Positions 29,329 to 29,933 of a DNA stretch of 29,933 nucleotides are shown piece after piece. A model generated the notes under the pieces. That model did no database searches and was not told the origin of the DNA. It worked only from the letters and a program-made list of their open reading frames with translations. The first letter of the stretch is position 1. Each line of letters begins with the position of its first letter. The DNA is taken from positions 1 to 29,933 of the IMG/VR virus record IMGVR_UViG_3300046689_000511; one strand, written 5' to 3'. The translations under genes were made by a program, and so were the position numbers. The stretch comes from a virus.

Positions 29329-29697
29329 CTAAAGTTCTGAGAAAACTATTCTAATCCTTTCAATCCTCTTAAACTTGACAAACTTGTAGTACCGCATCCT
29401 TCCTGTAATTCGATCACCAGATCCTGAAACGGCTATCTCGTGGTCTTCTCTTGTGCCAGGTACCATCTCAGAGTATAGTGGCTTGTAGCCCATATCTGTG
29501 ACTATACGACAAACGCTGAGAGGAGCGATCAATACCATCTCATCGTAATGACCACTCTTGAACCTGTGGATGATGTCATAAGCAGAGGAGAATGGATTTA
29601 TATCTTGATGGATTTCCACATCATCTCCAAAGCACTTTTTAAGTCCCTCAACTTGAGAGTCAAGTGGAACATTCTTTGATATCCATAAGATCTTCAT
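29329..29697 (-). CDS. Unrecognised Rossmann-like small protein
   Basis: The product has 122 residues. It begins MKILWISKNVPLDSQVEGLK, then DVEIHQDINPFSSAYDIIH, then YDEMVLIAPLSVCRIV, a beta-alpha-beta order resembling a small Rossmann-like or receiver-type fold. The C-terminal 35 residues are basic (KFVKFKRIERIRIVF). Similar short proteins with the opening MKILW exist in phages and archaeal elements, but I cannot assign a function. Its ATG overlaps the stop of the upstream gene by four bases. No catalytic motif is evident. Confidence 0.6.
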   Translation of the reverse strand: MKILWISKNVPLDSQVEGLKKCFGDDVEIHQDINPFSSAYDIIHRFKSGHYDEMVLIAPLSVCRIVTDMGYKPLYSEMVPGTREDHEIAVSGSGDRITGRMRYYKFVKFKRIERIRIVFSEL

Positions 29698-29933
29698 GTC
29701 TTCTTAATCCTCCTCTTAGGAGCACCTTCAGGTGGAGCTATAGATTCAGGTATTGTAACAGAACTCTCTCTTGATACCCAATCTCCAGCTGTAACATCAT
29801 CTACAGGTATCGGGACACTCCCGACACCTCTGAAGAATACATACCTACGAGTAGCATCATCAGGAGCTTCTGGTATGTTATTGATGTCGGTTTGTCTTAT
29901 CCGAGCTAGTTCAGCTTGTCGTAACATCTCCAT
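29694..29933 (-). CDS. Unrecognised protein at the window edge, possibly 5'-truncated
   Basis: The frame ends at 29694 and its first ATG is the last three bases of the window, so the real start may lie beyond. The visible 79 residues begin MEMLRQAELARIRQTD and include RRYVFFRGVGSVPIPVDDVTAGDW, a small beta-like segment, then a disordered basic tail (PPEGAPKRRIKKT). It overlaps the next gene as ATGA, so the two form an operon. No family is recognised. Confidence 0.5.
   Translation of the reverse strand: MEMLRQAELARIRQTDINNIPEAPDDATRRYVFFRGVGSVPIPVDDVTAGDWVSRESSVTIPESIAPPEGAPKRRIKKT

Overview
The window is part of a tailed double-stranded DNA bacteriophage genome, most likely podovirus-like. 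It carries a dense rightward block of virion and late genes, a long leftward block of replication, recombination and nucleotide-metabolism genes, and a short rightward primase/helicase pair. I see no integrase, tRNA, rRNA, CRISPR array, terminase, portal or major capsid gene; the head genes would lie to the left of base 1. The host cannot be fixed from sequence alone. Ordinary sigma-70-type promoters and Sec signal peptides on late proteins point to a diderm bacterium. The holin/lipoprotein-like gene reminds me of soil Acidobacteriota phage or prophage proteins, but that is a weak memory-based inference.

Layout: (1) Bases 2-13,556 (+) hold a truncated surface protein, a coiled-coil plus membrane-anchor protein, an adaptor-like protein, a small structural protein, a 1183-residue nozzle/stabilization-type tail protein, an Fn3-like protein, a GNAT-like protein and three successive internal or ejection-type proteins of 188, 622 and 1306 residues. 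The largest has an ADP-ribosyltransferase-like segment and five degenerate helical repeats. (2) Bases 13,567-16,038 (+) encode a small structural protein, two Sec-exported Cys-rich proteins and a holin-like membrane protein. (3) Bases 16,039-16,371 are a non-coding convergent junction full of inverted repeats. (4) Bases 16,372-26,935 (-) read in transcription order: ATP-dependent DNA ligase, CxxCxxC protein, SNF2 helicase, dNMP kinase, MazG-like pyrophosphohydrolase, ThyA-like protein 2, Ala-rich coil, ThyA-like protein 1, dCMP deaminase, family-A DNA polymerase, Cas4/RecB-like Fe-S nuclease, 52-residue microprotein, Sak4 ATPase, ssDNA-binding protein and VRR-NUC nuclease. (5) Bases 27,084-29,031 (+) encode an archaeo-eukaryotic-type primase and a RepA-like helicase in two overlapping frames. 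(6) Bases 29,082-29,933 (-) hold a sigma region 4-like regulator and two unrecognised proteins.

The most interesting signal is the nucleotide cluster. It contains two distinct, divergent thymidylate-synthase-fold proteins. Aligned by hand, both put Asp where thymidylate synthases have the dUMP-selecting Asn (E. coli N177), the change associated with dCMP-using hydroxymethylases. With a dCMP deaminase, a dNMP kinase and a MazG-like enzyme next to them, this suggests a pathway for a modified pyrimidine in phage DNA. A second layer is regulatory: four intergenic promoters and one perfect-consensus promoter inside the 1306-residue gene share a TTGACA box, mostly extended as CCCTTGACAA, with a 17-base spacer. 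Three place the predicted start of transcription 0-6 bases from the start codon, which implies leaderless or nearly leaderless early mRNAs.
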